A stretch of DNA of 64,000 bases from Lineus longissimus (Eukaryota > Nemertea > Pilidiophora > Heteronemertea > Lineidae), in contig NC_088321.1 of NCBI RefSeq assembly GCF_910592395.1, positions 3,660,001-3,724,000 of the forward strand. The letters are read 5' to 3'. Under the pieces are notes generated by a model, which saw only the letters and a program-made list of their open reading frames with translations, was not told where the DNA came from and searched no databases. Below, piece after piece: positions 60,135-64,000 of the stretch. The position numbers and the translations under genes are program-made. How positions within the stretch are numbered: the stretch's first letter is position 1; each line of letters starts with the position of its first letter.

Positions 60135-61280
60135 GACAGTTATCAATTTTGTTAGGACTTGTGTGATTGGCTGAAGTAATTCAGAAATGAGTTAGGTCGG
60201 GTCTGATTGGTTGGAATTCTGCTGAAGATTTTATGGAGAAAAGTGTCTGCCGTGACTATATGCGTTGCCAAAAAGGTGGAAATCGTTATGACTGTTCGGT
60301 TGCATGCATCACTTGATTGACATCGATGTTCAAAGTTAAATGGAGAACACGGTCGCTGACAAACCATGTCCTTAAGCATGTTAAAGGGACAACTTGGGCA
60401 TGAGATATGTTGGTTTTTTCATTACAAAAATGGCTTCCTGCAGGAGCGTGATATCTCCAAACGGGATAATTGAAAAGTCATTGAACTCCAATAACAAATG
60501 CACAAGAACGGGGTGTAAATTTAGGCCTGCCTGAAATTCGCAAGCCATGCCCAGAACTGCCTTCCAACACTGGTGAAAATCGTTATCAGAGAACGGCATC
60601 AGTGTAATACTACCAGTGGTGGTGCATGGTGTCAAGCTGGCACATTATCCTCCTGACCAGGTAAATTCCAGGTTGTCCCTTTAATAAGATTGAGCTCGGG
60701 ACACGGCCGCTCTTGATTGGTTCCTAATTTTCATTTGCTCTGAAACGGTATTTGGCACTAAATTTCTAGGAAGCCACGCCCCCCACAAACCTCAACCAAT
60801 GAAATCGCATATAAACAACAACAAACCTGAACACGTTGGGGTATCGCGGCTGACTTTTGTTAAGACGTAGCGTAAACTACATTCTCTGTTCGCAATAGTA
60901 TTTAACCTGGTTGACCAAATTTGTAAAGTCATTCATTGAAAAAGTACCAATTGTACGAAATGTCTGAATAGACTGGAATCGTTGCATTTGTTTATTTAAA
61001 CCCACACTGAAACGGTATTTGGGCAATTTGTTTTGTAGGAGGAAACCAGTGCACCCGGAGGGAACGAAAACAAAACGTGTTGAATTAGACTGAGTGTTGC
61101 GCAAACCTGCCTCAGTAAAAGTTTGAAAGATACTTAGTTAAAAAGATGTGGATGGGGATGTTTTTAGAAATGAATCAGATAAAACGTTTTGTTGTTCGAA
61201 GTCTGTTTTCTGTTGGTTGGTGTTCTGTCTGGTTTCTATTTTGTTGAAAGTGTTGTTGGCGTTCATCACTGCTTTATTGG
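60135..61280. other. 3' flank of GTF2E2, no further gene seen
   Basis: No perfect AATAAA could be assigned as the GTF2E2 polyadenylation signal. Short ORFs have no recognisable domains. Confidence 0.4.
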
Positions 61281-61284
61281 TAAC

Positions 61285-61690
61285 CCTTTCACTGCCGGCT
61301 GCCTAGTATTCTCCTCCAGGGAGTATTTTCCTCAAAGGCAGGGTGAGCATCTTTCTTCGAGAAAATTCTACTTTGTCAGGTGTTTGCATTTGGAGGTGTG
61401 GTCCTCCAGGGACAGCTCGGAATACAACTCTCCTTTAGCAGGGGACTTTAAGGCCTTCTTCTCCAGGGAGTATTCTCCTCCAACCCAGGATAAGTATTTT
61501 TACATGCCACTACGGTTTGGTTTATTGAAATGAATGTTTCTCACTTGGTGGAGTCTTATGCTTGCTCTGGCAAAGGTAAAAGGTAGACTAAGCCTTGGTT
61601 CCATTTGAAACGACGAGGGTTGAGTGTCTCGCTCAAGGACACAAAGACATAACCGCGGTGATCCGTTTGAGAGTCAAACCCATGGTAGTC
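61285..61690 (-). mobile_element. Diverged SINE copy in reverse
   Basis: CCAGGGAGTATTTTCCTC, TTTCTCACTTGGTGGAGTC and CTTGGTTCCATTTGAAAC are the reverse complement of the SINE tail and body seen at 6115-6510. An internal repeat of GGAGTATTCTCCTCC is present. Confidence 0.5.
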
Positions 61691-64000
61691 CTTATATCAA
61701 TGTGTTTGGTCGCCTGACGCTTGTAACGAGAAGAGTTTTTGGGTGCATTTCTATAGTAACTCACACAACGTAGTGAGTGTAATGGTTACGTGTGTATAAA
61801 GTGTAAACAAAATTCATATATCCATCATGTCCATCGAATCTGAAAAAATTTGTGCAGACCCATGACAATTCTGGTTCCGGTACAGTTTGTCGCATTCCAT
61901 ACGGGCCGCGCTTGCCGATCCTGCTTTCACGACGCACCGCAACCACAGTTACCATGATTCCCATTGTTTCCTTCCTCGTGACGCAATTATTTCATGACGT
62001 CATGAGCCATTGACCATTCACGCAAGTAGATTTATTCACACCGGCGCCACTGAAGTGCGGGTGTGGGACATCATGTATTTCAAAATCGTCTGCTAGGACA
62101 TACAGGACAACGTCGGCGGAGACAGTTGTGACATTTCATTGCAGACAAAGAAAACGTCATCTTCTTCTCGATTTACGTAACTTCAAAAAAGTCAGTTTTA
62201 TCACTACTAAATCCAGATCCAGTCACGTGATTTCTAGTAACTGCCAAACTCGACCCAGTGCCAGAACTGTGAAGCAATGATGTAGGTCACGTGGTCAGAG
62301 TGCAGGAGTTCCCTTACCGCCTGGCTATCCGATTTAGCATCTACCGTTCCGGAACGACATCAGCGCCTCCAGTGTCAAGATAATAAATTTGCCATCCTTG
62401 ATTTTGGCGCCAAACGAATAAAAAAAACGCGTTAAAACAATTAAGAATATATCAGCTACAAAAATTCGTTATTAACTAACTGCTGAAGAAACATACACAA
62501 ATATCTAGGCCAGCAGGTGGAAAATTCAATTATTATTTCACCACAAAGAGCTGCTTCTGTCCGCAGATATGAGACAGCTACCGGGGCGGGGACTATTTCT
62601 TATGGGGCCTTATTGTTCAGCGTCTCCAAGGATTTTTCCCCCCAATGTACTGACTAAAACCTGTCACTTTCAGAGAACGGGGTTGGGGCTTTGGGGGTCT
62701 CATCCCCCAATGTACTGGCTAAATATGTCAGAAGGACGGGGTTTGGGGGGCTCCCCCGTGTCAATCAGTTGTGGGAGTTGACTAGAGCTTGCTCTTTACA
62801 TATTATAGGCCTAAAACATGCCCACCAATGCAGATTGAAGTCGGACCTCTCGGCTCTGGCTGTTGGGGCGCAGGACCCCGCCGCGAAGACCGATCAGCCG
62901 GTTGCGGCTGACGGGGAAAAGGTCACATAATTTAGGAGGAGAGACGATAACGACGAGGATGGATTTCTCTAATTTCTACTTTTTTTCGGACTTTTAAATA
63001 TGGCATTTTGGCAGATCGTTGTGGATAGGGAGGAGGCTAGTATTGGATGAGCGGAAAGAGTGGATATCGTATATTCTGGAGATATTGACGTCGTGTAGAG
63101 ACATCGTTTTGTAGGGAGCATAAACGGACGTTTTTGTGCAGTGTTTGCCGTCACTATTTTCTCCCGCCGTGGCTCATGAAGGGAGGCCTCCCACCCGCGA
63201 TTATTTAGATCGTTCTATTCCACGGCCGTTAGACATTTCAATGTGCCTTAACAATTTATTTGATCACATGACTCCTGTGGAATCTCCGATCTGATTGGTT
63301 GATCTGCAAACATGACGCCTTCGTGGTAATTTGCATGATTTATGAAGTAATTTCCCTTGACCAACTTTGAACGCGTCGATTATGATAATAAAAGGGAGGG
63401 ACCCAAATCAGAAGTGAATAATAATTAGGTCATGTGCCAGGAATGGTTACTGCGTAATCAATTTTTTGGGTACTTCGTCAACTGGCGGAGAAATTTGCTG
63501 ATGCGCCAAATCCCGTGCGAGTTTCTTCGATATTTCGCCGGAAAATCAGTTTAAAACAGGTAAGATCGGTTCATATGCCAAGAATTCGTACATGGTAACG
63601 AAGAACCCATATCGAGGGACTCTTATGAACCAAGAATAGAAACTAGCAAGTCTTTATAAACGTAAACAGAATGATGAAAAGGGAAAATTATATGGTAATT
63701 TCTCATCTTGGTGGTGTATGCTACAATGTGGAACCAACTACACGGCTCGTCGATGGTGTAGCAGGAGATTTGCTTGACCAACTTTGAAAATCGCGAGCCC
63801 GGGTCTCCTGGTCGTATTCCTTATTATATACCAAGCCACTTTGGTTACTCAACCCGCCGTTGGCGCGGTGGTCGGCAGGCTATTCATAGTAACAAGACCG
63901 AGGGATTTCTCCACAAGTAAAAATTACCTAGCTAACGGCCGTGATTCCAATACGGAGAACGTGAGTAACATTTTATTCATTGATTTATTTGGAGGCCGAT
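61691..64000. other. Unassigned right end of the window
   Basis: Composition is less repetitive and CpG dinucleotides are common (62040-62400, 62840-62930, 63130-63240), compatible with a promoter region of a neighbouring gene. Possible donors such as AAACAG/GTAAGA (63560) and GAAC/GTGAGT (63960) exist, but no coding exon can be supported. Confidence 0.35.

Noticed and set aside
62569-62930. Possible coding exon with an Ala/Asp-rich end
   Set aside because: No domain, no supported splice partners; it may be 5' untranslated sequence of a neighbour.

Overview
This is a repeat-rich, intron-rich animal genome window. It is most likely from a marine invertebrate (a lophotrochozoan or a non-vertebrate deuterostome); I cannot name the species. 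The evidence is canonical GT-AG introns, a clear metazoan TFIIE-beta gene, a NEK-type kinase, a Ty3/gypsy retrotransposon, tRNA-derived SINEs, pogo-like MITEs and a Mutator-like transposase of the kind common in molluscs and other marine invertebrates. There are no operons, ribosomal RNA genes or CRISPR arrays.

Layout. 166-3206 (-): exons of a small gene with a Myb/SANT-like N-terminus. 3722-24171 (-): an eleven-exon gene (686 codons reconstructed, every splice phase agreeing) coding for a disordered N-terminus, a DUF4347/CHAT-like (caspase-fold-like) domain with an H-G ... A-C-N dyad, and a complete NEK-family protein kinase. 25945-33356 (+): an intact Ty3/gypsy element with two 200-bp LTRs, a 4-bp target duplication, and gag and pol in different frames joined by a textbook -1 frameshift signal. 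It lies between the divergent kinase gene and the next gene. 36433-60134 (+): all seven coding exons of GTF2E2 (TFIIE beta, 279 aa). Its last intron of 12.4 kb holds nested transposons. The inner one is an A-X-A-X-A block in which each X codes for a Mutator-like transposase and a His-Cys-box (HNH-type) nuclease in convergent, overlapping orientation. 60135-64000: no gene that I can support.

The most striking property of the window is that tandem repeats grow out of exon-intron junctions. In both host genes, arrays with units of 45-200 bp contain copies of the exon edge and its splice site, so a real donor or acceptor is followed (or preceded) by one to about twenty decoy copies inside the intron. 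I count eight such junctions, and two more with an array directly alongside. The 84-bp array next to exon 2 of the kinase gene also stays open in the coding frame for most of 1.85 kb.

The two candidates for undescribed biology are the CHAT/DUF4347-NEK fusion with its junction-anchored arrays, and the Mutator-plus-His-Cys-nuclease element with composite-transposon-like 432-bp direct repeats.
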